64,000 nt of DNA from Coniochaeta sp. PMI_546 (Eukaryota; Ascomycota; Sordariomycetes; Coniochaetales; Coniochaetaceae): contig MU271148.1 of NCBI GenBank assembly GCA_021432605.1, forward strand, positions 2,115,362 to 2,179,361. Reading direction: 5' to 3'. The translations under genes and the position numbers were made by a program. Below, one piece after another: positions 1 to 12,659 of this stretch (positions within the stretch are counted from its first letter, which is position 1; the number at the start of each line of letters is the position of its first letter). The notes below the pieces were generated by a model. It saw only the letters and a program-made list of their open reading frames with translations, was not told the origin of the DNA and ran no database searches.

Positions 1-688
1 CGACATTCGGAGGGTGTTGTGAATCTGGAAGCCACAAGAACGACCCTCAGTATCGACCACAGCTTGGCGTGGTTTACACGGGCTAAAGGTAGCTAAGTAC
101 GGCCCCTCCTCATAGCTCTAGTGATGACGCAATGCGGGCAGGACAAGGTACATGTACATCTCGAACGGCAAACAGCATCCGAGCAATTGAGATCGCAGTC
201 CGACCAGACTGGAAGTAGTCACGAGATGGAAACATCTTTGTATGATTTATTATGAGATTAGATCTATAAACTTCTCAATTGAGTTGTCCCAATTGGGTCT
301 CATCTTGTACACAATAAGGTAGTAGTTCTCGACCGCGGATTGGGTCTCGAATTTAGGTGCTGACAGCATCACAATGGAATTGGATCTCAGCTTAACGGGT
401 GCTGCCGACGGATGACCAATCGTCGAAAAGACGCCACGGGAAAACGTCACCGTCTTCCGCGACCCTCAAAACCGCCACCCGGAGGTACCTCCGGATCACC
501 GAACATCTCGGTGTCTCGCAAATAGTATTGGATCGTATATCTTTGGTCGGCAGTAAAGTGGCAACACATAACGGCTCAAGAAACAATCTATATACCTATC
601 TAAAATACCTTCTCATAACCTCTGTCTCTCCCTTTAAACATCCAAGCCACGTTCACTTCCTGCACGGAGTGAGAAGCCCGCATCTCTC
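1..688. other. upstream intergenic stretch, no gene seen
   Basis: No reading frame here has recognisable protein features. The last 100 bases are pyrimidine-rich, as is usual for 5' leaders in filamentous fungi, and probably hold the promoter and leader of the SelO-family gene that follows. Confidence 0.5.
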
Positions 689-2695
689 ATGCTCTTTCGC
701 CCTCTGTTCACAGGCAACATAACCCATCAAGCCCACCCCCTCCGTCGCGCTTTAGGGACATCGGCAGCCTTCTACCTCGCAATGGGCTCGAACACAAACA
801 ACTCTCACATCCCCACCACCTCTTCCCCCTCAGGCGTAAGCCTCTCCGCCCTCCCCAAATCCTGGCACTTCACATCCTCCCTGCCTCCAGACCCCCTCTT
901 CCCAACCCCCGCCGCCTCCCACAAGACACCGCGCGATCACATCCACCCACGGCAAGTCCGCGGCGCCCTCTTCTCCTGGGTCCGGCCGGAGCCCCAGTCC
1001 CGAGCCGAGCTCCTCGCCGTCTCACCAACCGCCTTCAGAGACCTAGGCCTCTCCCTCGCGGAAGCAAAGACAGACCTCTTCCTCCAGACAGTAGTAGGCA
1101 ACCACATCTGGGGCTGGGACGAGTCCACCAACTCGGGCGAAGGGTATCCCTGGGCGCAGTGCTACGGCGGCTTCCAGTTCGGCGAGTGGGCGGGCCAGCT
1201 CGGCGACGGGCGCGCCATCTCCCTCTTCGAGGCCACCAACCCGCGGACGGGCCGCAGGTACGAGGTCCAGCTCAAGGGAGCGGGGATCACGCCCTACAGT
1301 CGGTTCGCGGACGGCAAGGCCGTGCTGAGGAGCAGCATCCGCGAGTTCGTGGCCAGCGAGGCGCTCAATGCGCTCGGGATACCGAGCACCCGCGCCCTGG
1401 CGCTGAGCTTGCTGCCTGACAGCAAGGTGCGCAGGGAGACGGTCGAGCCGGGCGCGATCGTGGTGCGCATGGCGGAGAGCTGGATCCGTCTAGGGAGTTT
1501 CGATATCCTCCGTGCGAGGGGTGATAGGGGGTTGATCCGGCAGTTGGCGACGTATGTTGCCGAGGATGTCTTTGGGGGTTGGGATAAGTTGCCAGGCAGG
1601 CTGGACAACGTGGAGAAGCCAGAGGCTGCGTCGGAGCCGAAGAGAGGGGTTGGGAGGGATGAGATCGAGGGGCCTGAGGGAGCTGAGGAGAACCGGTTCG
1701 CCAGGCTGTACCGCGAGATTGTGCGCCGGAATGCGCTTACGGTGGCCAAGTGGCAGGCGTATGGGTTCATGAACGGGGTGCTAAACACGGATAACACGTC
1801 GATTTTTGGGCTGTCAATCGACTTTGGTCCCTTTGCGTTCATGGACAACTTTGATCCGAACTACACACCTAATCACGACGATCACTTCCTGCGCTATAGC
1901 TACCGCAACCAGGCTACTATCATCTGGTGGAACCTGGTGCGGCTCGGAGAAGCGCTTGGTGAGCTGCTCGGTGCCGGCCCGGAGGTCGACAACGACTTCT
2001 TCGTCGAAAAGGGAGTCCGGGAGGACGATGCTGACAAGCTCGTTGCTCGAGCGGAGAAGATCATCACCCAAGTCGGCGATGAGTACAAGGCAGTCTTCTA
2101 CAACGAGTACAAGCGCCTGTTCACTGCGCGGATAGGCCTGAAGACTTTCAAGGAGTCTGATTTTGACGAGCTCTTCTCCGGTCTGCTCGACACGATGGAG
2201 GAACTGGAGCTCGACTTCAATCTCTTCTATCGCCGTCTCAGTACGCTCAAGACGACGGAGATCGCTACAGAGGTCGAACGTCAGGACAAAGCCGGCCGGT
2301 TCTTCTACAAGGAAGGTGTGACGGGCAAGGCAGACGAGCCCGAGGCGAGGAAGAAGGTGGCCGATTGGCTCGAGAAGTGGCGTCTGCGCGTCGTCGAGGA
2401 CTGGGGCGAGGGCGAAGCGGCAGAGGAGGAGCGGATCAAGGCCATGAAGGCTGTGAATCCCAACTTCATCCCCCGCGGATGGATTCTGGACGAGGTCATC
2501 CGCCGTGTGGAGAAGGAGGGAGAGCGGGAGGTCTTGAGCCATGTCATCACTATGGCTACGCATCCGTTTGAGGACAGCTGGGCTGGACGCACGTTTGATG
2601 GCATCGAGTATAAGGGTGACGCCGAGGAGGAGCACAGGTGGACGAGCGATGTCCCTGAAGTAAGGCGGGCCATGCAGTGCAGCTGCAGCTCGTGA
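689..2695 (+). CDS. FMP40: SelO-family protein adenylyltransferase (Fmp40-like)
   Basis: Intronless, 668 aa. It belongs to the selenoprotein-O/YdiU/UPF0061 pseudokinase family, which transfers AMP to Ser/Thr/Tyr residues of proteins and in eukaryotes acts in mitochondria in redox homeostasis. Family motifs are clear: QLKGAGITPYSRF near residue 195 (nucleotide-binding Lys), AVLRSSIREFVASEAL just after it, and MNGVLNTDNTSIFGL followed by IDFGPFAFMD near 360-380, holding the Asn and Asp metal ligands. The C-terminus is QCSCSS, so the position that is selenocysteine in animal SelO (U-S-S) is Cys. Length matches human SELENOO (669 aa). Starting at 689 gives an Arg-rich, acid-free leader that fits a mitochondrial presequence. 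The ATG at 782 would give a version lacking it, and dual targeting is possible but unproven. Function is assigned from the family. Confidence 0.95.
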   Translation: MLFRPLFTGNITHQAHPLRRALGTSAAFYLAMGSNTNNSHIPTTSSPSGVSLSALPKSWHFTSSLPPDPLFPTPAASHKTPRDHIHPRQVRGALFSWVRPEPQSRAELLAVSPTAFRDLGLSLAEAKTDLFLQTVVGNHIWGWDESTNSGEGYPWAQCYGGFQFGEWAGQLGDGRAISLFEATNPRTGRRYEVQLKGAGITPYSRFADGKAVLRSSIREFVASEALNALGIPSTRALALSLLPDSKVRRETVEPGAIVVRMAESWIRLGSFDILRARGDRGLIRQLATYVAEDVFGGWDKLPGRLDNVEKPEAASEPKRGVGRDEIEGPEGAEENRFARLYREIVRRNALTVAKWQAYGFMNGVLNTDNTSIFGLSIDFGPFAFMDNFDPNYTPNHDDHFLRYSYRNQATIIWWNLVRLGEALGELLGAGPEVDNDFFVEKGVREDDADKLVARAEKIITQVGDEYKAVFYNEYKRLFTARIGLKTFKESDFDELFSGLLDTMEELELDFNLFYRRLSTLKTTEIATEVERQDKAGRFFYKEGVTGKADEPEARKKVADWLEKWRLRVVEDWGEGEAAEEERIKAMKAVNPNFIPRGWILDEVIRRVEKEGEREVLSHVITMATHPFEDSWAGRTFDGIEYKGDAEEEHRWTSDVPEVRRAMQCSCSS

Positions 2696-2698
2696 GGT

Positions 2699-3996
2699 AG
2701 TATTTGGACCGATGTTCGCATTGCCTTCTGTCCATAGCCGGCTTAGAAATGGTTCATTTGCTACCGCGATGACCAAGCCCACGTTCATAATGATGCCTTA
2801 CAATTTATCTCATGTATACCCTTTTCCGCATCGGCATTTAAGGAAAAGCAGGTCAATCTCTAGACTCCTCCTTGACTACATATAGCATCAGCATCAAGCA
2901 ATAAGGTATTGACTTGAGCGGCTGTCTTGAAATGGGAGGAGTATCAATCCACCTTAGTGACCTCACAATACAATCCAACACGAGACAGAGGCATTTTTTC
3001 ACGGAGAACATCGAGAAGTATTCTAATTGTTTTATTGCTATTCCCTGACGACTTGAACGAATTCCTCCCTACGAAAAAGAAAATGGAAGACCTCTCCTCT
3101 GGTCATTGTCATGCGGCCAGAATCCCTGATTGTCCTCTTGTGGAAGTGCAAAACGCATGTTGGTACAACCGAAACGAAACCAATCCGAAGTGTGCCATGT
3201 CACGCCAAAGATTTAGCCAGGAAATGAAGAATCGAGGCGATGTCAGGCCGAACCAAGCCCTGATGCTATCCGAGACGGGGTGTTCATGAAAATGCAGAGA
3301 AACGAGGACGCCAGCAAGCCGCAGTCATCAGGGGAAACACCAGGGGAAAGTTATGCTGTGACAGTAGTGAACCGTCTAGGGGATAAGAAAGGCTGTATGC
3401 TTGAAAGACTGATGATGTGGTTGGTGACTTCGTAGCAGAACCATGTGCATGACGCCTGAGGGTGCTGTGTCCGTCCAAGCTAGGACACACGACCTAAGTC
3501 TGCTGAACCCAAAGCGACCGGTAACAGTAAGAAAATCAAAACCGAATGTCGAAAGGAAAAGGGGCAAGTTTGAAAGACATTTGCTGGATGAGTGCCGGGA
3601 AAAGAGAGCCGTGTACTGTGTCGTGGGTATTACTTGGTGATCTTGGTGCGAGTAACGTCGAGATGTGGCCAATTTGAGTGACAATGCAAGCATAACCATG
3701 ATTTCCGACCACTCTACAAACGAGTGGCTTGAGTTGGATGAAGTCCCAACTTATGATCTCCGTGGTACAATCTGTGGAGAAGCTCAAAGCGTGCCTCGAG
3801 CTGGAAGTGAAAGCACATATGAGTGCAGAATAATGGCAGGCCTGTATGTGGTCAGTGGAAATCCTCTCGGGACAGTATGAGATGTTTTTAGAAACCTACT
3901 GAGACGGGCAAATGGCCAATCCTTCCGCTCGAGCCCAGCCGTCAAGATGGGTATTGACATGGCGACCGATGCAAGCCATTGTTGCTTATTAATGAT
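2699..3996. other. intergenic, no gene seen
   Basis: About 1.3 kb between two convergent genes. It holds only short reading frames without recognisable composition or splice-linked continuation. I see no repeat or RNA gene. Confidence 0.5.
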
Positions 3997-6151
3997 CTAC
4001 TGCTCTAACAATGGCGCAGATTTGTCGGTGTCGATGTCATCGTCCGAGTCCTCAGTCAATGTGAATTCGTCAAACTGCTCATCAAAATCATGCTCATTGT
4101 GGCCGTCCTGAGCAGCATCGCGCGACAGTGAGAGTTTGAAAGTAGAGGGGTGGTCAGGCGTGGGAATGTCTTGCGGACTGAGCATAACCTTGGTCGTGGC
4201 TGAGGAGCTAGGACCATTGACAAACCCGACATTGTCAACGTTGTGGTCCAGAAAATCGCGACCAAAGGGAAGGTCGGCCCATCCGTCCACCTTGTCGGTG
4301 CCCACGGAACAGCCAGAATTGTGTCCTGCGTGGCGGTTCATGTGACTAGCCGTCATGTGTTGTGAGTAAGTCGCAGGGTTGAATGCTTGGTTACTGTCCG
4401 CGCCTGGGCTCATGATGGCACCTGGGCTTATGATGGTGCCCGCACTATCAAGCACGTTATGGCTCAGCTTGTAGTTGATAAATGGATCGACGGGCACGTC
4501 ATCAATCTCATTCTTGCCCCAGTCGACGAAAGACTGATGCTTGTCGGTAGACTTGTAGTCGGTGGGACTCGGGGGAGAGGTCATGCCGCCACCCGGATTG
4601 AAATCTGTGGGTGAACTGGAATCAACCTTGAAACCGCGACGACTGCCACTACCGCTAGCGCGATCGTATGCATTGAATAGGCTGAACTTCGGGTGCTGAT
4701 TCGTCACAGGCGTGACATATCCCATGTTGTCTGCGTTGAAGCCCAAGCTACGGTTGTCGCGGATAGGTGACATCGTGTTAGCACCTGCTACAGGAATTGA
4801 GCCCAGCGGGAGGTGCAAGTGTGGATACTGTGTAACAGGATGCTCGTCGTTGCCGTACTGGAAGTGTGCTAGAGGCGGTGGAAACCCCCGACGGCTGTGC
4901 TCTGCAATGATGCGGCCACACTCTGGGTCTTGATACCCGTAATGTTGATATAGCCTGACAGCTTTGGCACAGACCTGCTTGAATGACAGAGGCTCGCCCT
5001 GAACAAAGTATATGGGTGTCGGATCATTCGAGAACAACTGGAGGAAAGTCAGTAGGGATCTTCACATCTGCAGTACTGGAGACAGTGTTATACCCTTGGG
5101 TTCATGTTCTGTGTATACAATTGGAAAGCAAGATCCTCGACGTCGACATCGCCGCGTATCGGCCTCTCGTCGAGCGGAACCTCCTCATCGTCGTCGTCGT
5201 CGTTGTCAGGGCGCACCTTGTACTTATTATGCAGGTTGATTTCATCTTCTTCATCAGTGTCCTCCTCCTCAGAGTCAGACTCGGTGACGTCCTCGTATTT
5301 GATCGCGATTCTGCTCCGACGCCGAGGGCCCGTCGATTTGGACGCACTGCTAGGCTCCCCTTTTTCGGAGGCATCACGCTTGCGTGCTTTGCGGGAGAAA
5401 ACTTGAGCAATGTCTTCAGCCTCGTCATGCTTATCCACATCCCCATATGCACCAAGGTCGTGGGCATCTGCCCTGTTGAATGTTGGGTGCTCAAGCGGCT
5501 CAGTGTACTTGACTGGGCGGACGAGGATGGAACCATCCTGATCAAGATCTTTGCGGAGATAGCCGCGAATGGTGCTGTCTACAGGACCTCGGTCTTTCTT
5601 GTTCGGGAGCTTGGGGGGGATCAGATGGCCTTCAGCCACCATGATCGATCGAAGGCGAGCGAGGTGCTGCTGCACTCCAGCCGCAGTCGCGCCTGGGTGG
5701 AAACGATGGGCGATGTCATCCCACGGAACGGCAATGCCTTGACGAGTGCATTCAAATTCTAGGTTGAGAAGAAGCTTCTCAGCCATACGGGGACCTATAA
5801 ACAGTCAGAATCAAGTCCTCGCCATGACAAAGAAATGAACTCACGCTGCCACGGGATAAGATTACGGCCGTAGATGCGCACCTGCTCTGCGGCAGCCTCC
5901 GCCGTTGGGCGCTCATGAGTCCACGGCCAGGATGTCGAGCTGAATTGCTTTCGCTTCTTGGAAGACGCCGTGGCAGGGGTCTTGGTGGCTTTTCTAGAAG
6001 GAGTCTTAGGAACCTCACGACGGCTGACGTGTGCCTGCTTGTTGTCACCTGCAGACTTGGAAATGCTGGGAGGAGTGAGCTCCTGCTTAACATCGGCCTG
6101 TTTAGGAGCTTCTTTGGCAGCCTTGGCTGCAGACCTCATTGTAGGAGGCAT
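3997..6151 (-). CDS. nuclear protein with a Myb/SANT-like helical domain
   Basis: Three exons: 6151-5845, 5794-5094 and 5037-3997, with GT-AG introns in phases 1 and 0; the spliced length is exactly 683 codons (682 aa). Residues 1-100 are basic and disordered, with a VKQE site. The helical domain spans the first intron: WPWTHERPTAEAAAEQVR, then after WQRP-R-MAEKLLLNLEFECTR it reads VPWDDIAHRFHPGATAAG and VQQHLARLRS. The QHLxxLR end is the same signature as in the small genes downstream in this window. A very acidic stretch (ESDSEEEDTDEEDE) follows, then a Ser/Pro/Asn-rich C-terminal half. The composition suggests a chromatin or DNA-binding protein, but there is no characterised orthologue I can name. 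The donor of intron 2 (GTATAA) is weak, although the join restores frame exactly. Confidence 0.85.
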
Positions 6152-9100
6152 CGTGACTAGCTGAGGAATAATCTGCCTATGATGAAAAGAACATTAGTTT
6201 CGCCGCAATCTTCGAATCAAAGCGAGGAGACAGGAATGAGTGTTGTCGTATGAGGTCTGCAGGCAAGCTTGAGATACCTGAGCCTAGCAAGGCCGAATTG
6301 GAAGCTTGAAAGCAGTAGGAATGAGAAGATATGGGCACGATATGTAAAGTATGTAGTTCTCGCATGAACAGCAGACGTTACAGGAGAAATTGTGTGAAGG
6401 ATCTGCTCACGTCGCTGCTCGTGATGCTCAGGATAACTCCAAGGATCGGGGAGGATGAGGGGCAATGCTATATTGGATGCTTTCATGGTGCAGGCGCCCG
6501 GAAGAATTTCGTGAGTGGGAAGCTTACCTGTCTGGAAGCAAATCTGCTCCAACTTAGGAGAGTAGTCTCAATACCGCCGAAAAGCTGCTTTTGAGGTCCA
6601 GTGCTGCTGCTGCTTTGAAGAAAGGATTAGCAGACTGTAACCTTGTGGGTGACAGCTGAGAGTTCGAGGAAAGAAAAAGTTCTAGGAACTCTTCGCGATA
6701 AGTCAAGCTCATGGAATTTCTGCTCACCTTCGAGTAATCAAGGCCTGCTGTCTGCTTTCTTATTTGCAACCTGAGAAAACAACGAAACTTTGATCTTCCT
6801 CGATGTTCGACGAAAGACACCAGTCCTGCGTAGAGACGAAGCTGCTCAAGCCAAGACCGTAGATACCCACTGTAATCCGTGTTGTTACTACAGCGTGGCC
6901 TAGCAACTCCGACGTGATGCACGAGGAGGTCTGGAATCCGCTCAGGATGCTTGGATGAGGACCGTCTCGATGATAATTCTGATTGAGACGTTGAAAATGA
7001 TAGAGGAAGGAGGAAGAGGTGACGGGGGACTCACGCTCAAGAGGATAAATGATATACCCTGAAGCTGCGAAAAAGTGAAGACAGGTGTATTTCGAGATTC
7101 ACTCCGGCGGAAGAAGATTGAATGAATGAGGGTTGAGAGAAGAATATGATGGATTGATGGAGGAAATCACGAAGAATGGTGGTAAAGGGACAGGGCGAGT
7201 CCTTGCTTTGGTCGATTTAGCACCAGCCCGCCTATTGTTCCTCTTTGCCGAATATTCAGAAGTGATAATTCATTCGACTCGCGCTTTTCGCTCACCGGTC
7301 AAGACCCGCAAGCACAGCTGAGCACCTTGAGTTATTGTTCAGTCACCCACGAGGCTTTCCTTCGAACTCTGGCTCAGGAGTGGGCACTGACCACCACCAA
7401 GTTGAGTGCGCGTTCACCTGGTAGAGAGGTGCGCAAGTCAACATCCGCACCTCCAAGAGAACGAAAGATACCTCCGTATCCGCATGATAGCGTGGCACCA
7501 TTGGTCTCAGCGAAATCCATTTATCGCAATTTTCAAGTCCAGTAACTGACAGTGCACCGTTGTTAGCTCTCCAGCTTCTCTGTCGACAAACAGTACCATT
7601 GAAGCAAGCTCCCTCAAGCAAGGGGCTCCAGAGGGTTCCATAGCGTTCACACCAAAGTTGACTCAACATCGATATCGCCATACTATTCCTCTGTATAGGC
7701 TCGGTGTTAATCATATACTCGTCCTGCTTTCCAAGTCCAATTTGGCAGTCAGGGGCAATCGACGAGATCCACGGGAACAAGCGACAAGCACTTCAGCTTT
7801 GGAAGCGACAGGGAGTTCTGTCGGTGTTCCGGCACCGTCCTTAATCACCAGTTCCCATGAGTGAAACAATGACAAGCTGACGGAGTGACGAGGCATCAGA
7901 GGAGAACTTCACAGGACGTGCTAAGCCGCTGAACCGTCGAGACGAAGTCTGACAAGAGATGCACGATCACTTTGCCTCAGAAACCATGGAGCCAAATGCT
8001 ACACGACATCCCGCAAATGTGGTGCAGTTGAGAGTACCATCCCGGCATTCAGATTTGGTACGGGCCAGCCATAGAATATAACGGCATGTGGCTGTCTAAG
8101 TGATTCTTCATTCAGCCCTTAGGAGTTGGAGGCGAAGATGGTGGTCATGTGGTCGAGAAGCACTTTGCCGGAGGTGGCTAGGCCTTCTTCCCGAATCTCG
8201 ACCTCCGGCAAAGACTCCTCCTTCCGGCAGGCACCAATCAACTCCGCATGCAAACGGGTGGATTGACGCTTCAACCTCAAGGGACGCCTAGAGGATAGCG
8301 AGTTGGTCAGACATAGTTTTGACCTTACTTTCCTCGTTATAGCTGCCTGTCGGAAGGAACGATGTCTGATTATAAGGAAGGGAAGACTGTGCACAGTAGA
8401 GTTGGAGAAGACGAGTTCAAAATGAACTTGAAGATGAAATATTATGAACAAGTCTAGGAGAACGATCATATGACTTTCAGGTTATGTAGAGCTTCGTCAG
8501 AGATCAATCGCTAGGGAATGGAGAACTCGTCACCCGAAGGCTCTGGCCTCCAGTGACACCCCGTATGAATGGACAAGACTGCCAGAGAGACCATCGACTC
8601 TTTTGACAAGAGTCAGGCGAAAGGCAGGTCAATCTGCACAGCGCCACCAAGATACTGTGTGAACGTCCTCAAGACAGCTAGCTTCAGGAGCTCAGCCATT
8701 CTGCAATATTACGGGACGGCGGCTCAGTAGCCGGTGCATGATATGATGATGTTACCGACCAAAGCCAGGTATGCTGCACAGCAGGCAGTGATTGGGGGAC
8801 TTCAAAGACTCAAACACATGGAAGGTGGCAAAAGGGCTGGTCCACGCCAGCTTTTTAATTGACAAGAACCATGTATGGGATCTTTGTGTGGGAGCAGTTA
8901 CAGCACCGGCAAGAAGAAGCCCGAAACATTAGAATGACAAGAGATGACATGCAGAAGAGAGAGATGAGAGAGACACAAGGAAAGGAAGCAGTGGGTTCAC
9001 AATGAGGAGTAGGATTCAAGGCGAGAGGTTCAGGTTTGGAAAGCTGTATCATGCGTATGTTTACACAGCTCAAGGGCTGGCGCCAGAACAGCCTGCCACG

Positions 9101-10012
9101 ATAGAATAGTCAGAAGGACCTCGAGGACGAAGCCTGTCAATATCCCACTTGGGGCGGGCTCATATTTCGGAGGGCTCGTTTGAAGGTCGAGTAGTGTTGC
9201 TAACAATATGGTGAATGAAACTGGTAGCGAGCTTACTGTCGTTGGAAGAAAGTTGAAGAAGAGCTGACGTTTTGATGCGGCTCCGGAGTGTGGGTCCAGA
9301 GGTTCATTACCTAAGGTACCTTAGTGTAGTGCAGTCTGGGAACATCTAATCAGCGACTAGAAATCTGTCAACGTTGTTAGCTTCAGACCAAACCAGTCCC
9401 TTAGACCGTACATCAGGGATTCGAGTTGTTGCTGCCTTCTGCCGCATCCGTGAGCAACCGCGGATTGGCAGCCATCTTCCCTCGGGCCAAGAAAGTGTTT
9501 GATCATCTACTCAGCCGATGAAGGTGCCAGCCGAGGGGCAGAGTCATGCAAGTATTCAAGTAGACGTAAATCCGTAACCCAAAGCTCAGTGGGTTAGAAG
9601 ACAAGGTGCCGCCAGGCGGCTTGTCCGTTTGAGCTTAAGGGGAGTATCGCGGAATTTCTCTTTCATCATGGCGTGTGTTAGAATGCCGGTCGATAAGACG
9701 CTCTCCAGTTCGTCATGACTCATTACAGTCCGGAGTGAGCCTCACAGTGGCAAAGAGACCTGTTTTGAATTGTTACGCCGATCTCAGTCACTATCAGGGT
9801 TTCAGCGCCAAATGCTTGAATACCTATCCTTCCCTTCCATGTCTGAAAGCTCAAGTCGCATAACCAGACTTAGTTCCTGAAAGTCAACGCACGTAGCAAG
9901 ACCATCGCGAGTCCTACCATTCCACCCGGCAGAACGAATATCAAATCTGAACAAAAGTTAGCTGTGATACAAGACATGTATTGCGTGCATGCTATTTCTG
10001 AACTCGCCTTCC
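6152..10012. other. 3.9 kb stretch without a supported gene
   Basis: Only short overlapping frames on both strands, none with recognisable domains or convincing splice continuation. Near its right part lies a perfect 14-bp palindrome centred on AAGGTACCTT (listed separately). Unannotated non-coding transcripts cannot be excluded. Confidence 0.45.
9311..9324. other. 14-bp perfect palindrome centred on AAGGTACCTT
   Basis: CTAAGGTACCTTAG reads the same on both strands. The same core recurs at 27.6 kb, and related ACCTTACC/AAGGTA runs occur in several other intergenic stretches of this window. Function unknown. Confidence 0.6.
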
Positions 10013-10988
10013 CTATACTTGGGTGTTCTCGTCCCAGTAGTAGTGCCGCGGACCTGTCAGAAACCAATTCCCTCCAAGAAAGACATCAGATGAGCCATCA
10101 GATGGCTCAATCATCGTCATCGGACTGGGCGTCTGCGCCTGCATCAGAGACTGAAAATCCGAGTTAGTTTCGTATTCAAAAGACTGCGTCACGACAGACG
10201 GTGTCATAGGGTGAAATAATGCTTCGCCGTATTCAAGGCGAGGCTGAGGACGCGGCGATGGTGCGTGTTCGTGTCCAGATCCGGATTCGTTCTTGATCAC
10301 GGGCTCTTGCTTGACCACTTCCTGCTTCACGGAAGCGTTGCAGGGGTCAAAAACACCATAGCCAACAGCACCGATACCATCATCGCAACCTGCTTCCTGC
10401 TTGACGCGACTTGAAGGGGCCTTGGGAATATCACTGAGCATGAACGAACCGTCATCGTAGTGCTTAGCCTCGTCCTTCACCTTCTTCTCAGGCTTGGCTT
10501 CTTTCTTCACCTCCTGCTTAACGTCGGGGATGTCATCATCTTCGTCCGACTCAGCCTGCACCTTGCGCTTCTTGACGGGGCGCTTCTTCGGGGCGGTGGG
10601 AGAAGAAGCAGTGCCGGAAGCGCCGCTGGCAGGAGTGGCGCCACCGACAAGGGCGCCTTTGGGGGCGATGTTGTGAGCTTTCATCAGGCGCTCATATCGC
10701 TTGGCTCTAGAGACGGATACCCATGTTAGAGCCACTGAGCATTGATGATACTTTTGGATGAGGTATGGTTTGGTTGAAAGGAAGCAATAACTCACGCAGC
10801 GGCCTTGCTGACAATACCAAGCTCATTGGCAACCTCGACGAAGTCAATCTGCCACACCAAACATTAGCAAAATGCTGAATACCAGACACCGTATAGTTAG
10901 GTCAAGTATGACGTACCTTGCCCGAGTTGGAGTGCTTAATGCAGGAAATCAGGAATTTGAACTGACTCTCAGTATCGAGGGGAGGCAT
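10013..10988 (-). CDS. small Myb/SANT-like domain protein with multiple VKQE sites
   Basis: Three exons: 10988-10917 (24 codons, phase 0), 10848-10796 (phase 2) and 10706-10013, totalling 273 codons (272 aa). The N-terminal 54 residues form the domain: ESQFKFLISCIKHSNSGK, IDFVEVANELGIVSKAA and AKRYERLMKAHN, matching the compact Myb-like DNA-binding domain common in Pezizomycotina. The rest is disordered: a basic PKKRPVKKRKV stretch that fits a nuclear localisation signal, an acidic ESDEDDD run, then seven psi-K-x-E tetrapeptides (four VKQE plus VKKE, VKDE and IKNE), the consensus for sumoylation. The first intron lies after codon 24 in phase 0, just as in the 288-aa gene at 19.2 kb, which supports common ancestry. 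A DNA-binding regulatory role is inferred from the fold only. The start at 10988 gives the usual family N-terminus. Confidence 0.85.
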
Positions 10989-12659
10989 CTTGGTGATCGT
11001 TATTGCTGGTACGCTTGTCAGAAGACTGGTGAAGGCCAAGAACAGTGCTGGAATATGTGAAAACAACAGAGGCGCTCAATCTGTCTCATACTTACTTGAG
11101 GATGACGAGATGAGATGAAGATTGCTAATATTGTCGGTAGTAAAGACACGCCGACGACGTTAGATGTGTGGTATGAGATGTTGTAGAGGATAAAACTTTG
11201 GGAAGAATTGGGAAGACGGGATTTTGATGGGAAGTAAATTTAAGAAGACGAAGATTATCCCCGAAAGTCGACAGCTGACTAGCTGCAAGTCTAGCGTCTT
11301 GGATGGCTCAGCAATAGATTGGTTGTCACTGCCTTGTGGTGGCTGTAAGGCTGCAACGATGACCATCCAGGCCTGGGTGAGACGAAGGTCAGGGGGAAGT
11401 GACGGAGCAGAGCCAGAAAGTTGATTGTCCGGTCGACCAACCAGCAAGCACCCAAGCTGGACCATTAGCATATGCACAACCTTCACTAATCATGTCGTGG
11501 GCAAGTCGACTTTATAGCAGATGAAGCCCGTTGATCCGGGGATGGTCCCAAATATATTCTTGGAAATACATGTCCGGGTTCTTGAAGTCCACAGCTACAC
11601 TTTGCCTTCTTACAGACACCTAGAGTGCCCCATGTCTACAGGCCTTGACTTATGTGTGTTCTGTACAAAGCACCTGAAATAAAAGGGTGGTGCACATTGC
11701 GCCTATCAATGGTCACAAAGAGTCATCGATCGATGTTGCTACACCTTTGCCAAAGGTAATCGTCAATATCCAGGCTATGATTCTCGCCATAACATAGAAC
11801 TATGATTGCTTCCTTCTCAAGTCGCAGTGTCGAAGGATCAAGGCCGTCCTGGCTTAGAGTGGTAGCAGATGGAGAGAGATCATATCTCCCCTACCGCAGC
11901 GTATATAAGAGAGATCAGCTTGCGCAAAGCACAAGTAATTGTATTGGTGAAATCCACCACCAATCGACCAAGCCAAGATGATCAAGACTTCACCCTTGTT
12001 ATGCCCTATGGCACCCATGTCGTGGGACTCGGGGAGATCTTATGCCTACGATCAAGGTGGTTTCGCTCTCGGCAGTACAGTCCAGGAACGTTCCAGCGAG
12101 AACAAAACACATCTCTGAGTAGCATAAATCCAACCTCTGTCCAGGTGCCTTCCCTGTCTGGAAAGCAGGAACATGGCATGAAACCCTCAGGTGATCTGGC
12201 AGAGGACTGGAGCCAGCATTACGAGCGACATATAGCACTGATAACTCCCAGGTGGGTAAATGAGGATTTTCCATTTCCTAACGACGGTCCATATCCCAAA
12301 GACATGAGACCTCGAAATCCGAGTAAAGTACGGACAATGATGCATCCTGCCCTGGGTATCCGAAGCCCAACCTTAACAAACGACCGCAGATGAAATCACA
12401 ATCACCGACTCTCCCTAATCCTAGACTGCGAAAACCAGCATCTTCGACCTAACACTCGTCCCTTCGTAGTGGTAAAGTTCCAAGCTCCTCCCACAGACTT
12501 CAGGCTAGCATGGTGAAAATGCAAAGTAAGCCAAAGTCATAGACAGACCGAAAGAGAGGGTAAAAAAAGCAAGAAACTGTGACGGCGAGAATGACCACAG
12601 CTGATATTCGAAGGAACCCGGTGACGAACGGCAGCATGAATGGTCGAAGACTGACGAAT
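10989..12659. other. intergenic, no supported gene
   Basis: A 174-codon frame at 11869-12393 (+) is the longest here, but it has no recognisable domain, low hydrophobic periodicity and no clear splice partner. I treat it as unsupported. Confidence 0.45.

Noticed and set aside
1814-2788. 324-codon frame on the minus strand
   Set aside because: Antisense shadow of the SelO-family gene, whose motifs are unmistakable on the plus strand.
11869-12393. 174-codon frame on the plus strand
   Set aside because: No domain, no codon bias like the real genes nearby, no splice partner; kept only as an unsupported frame.
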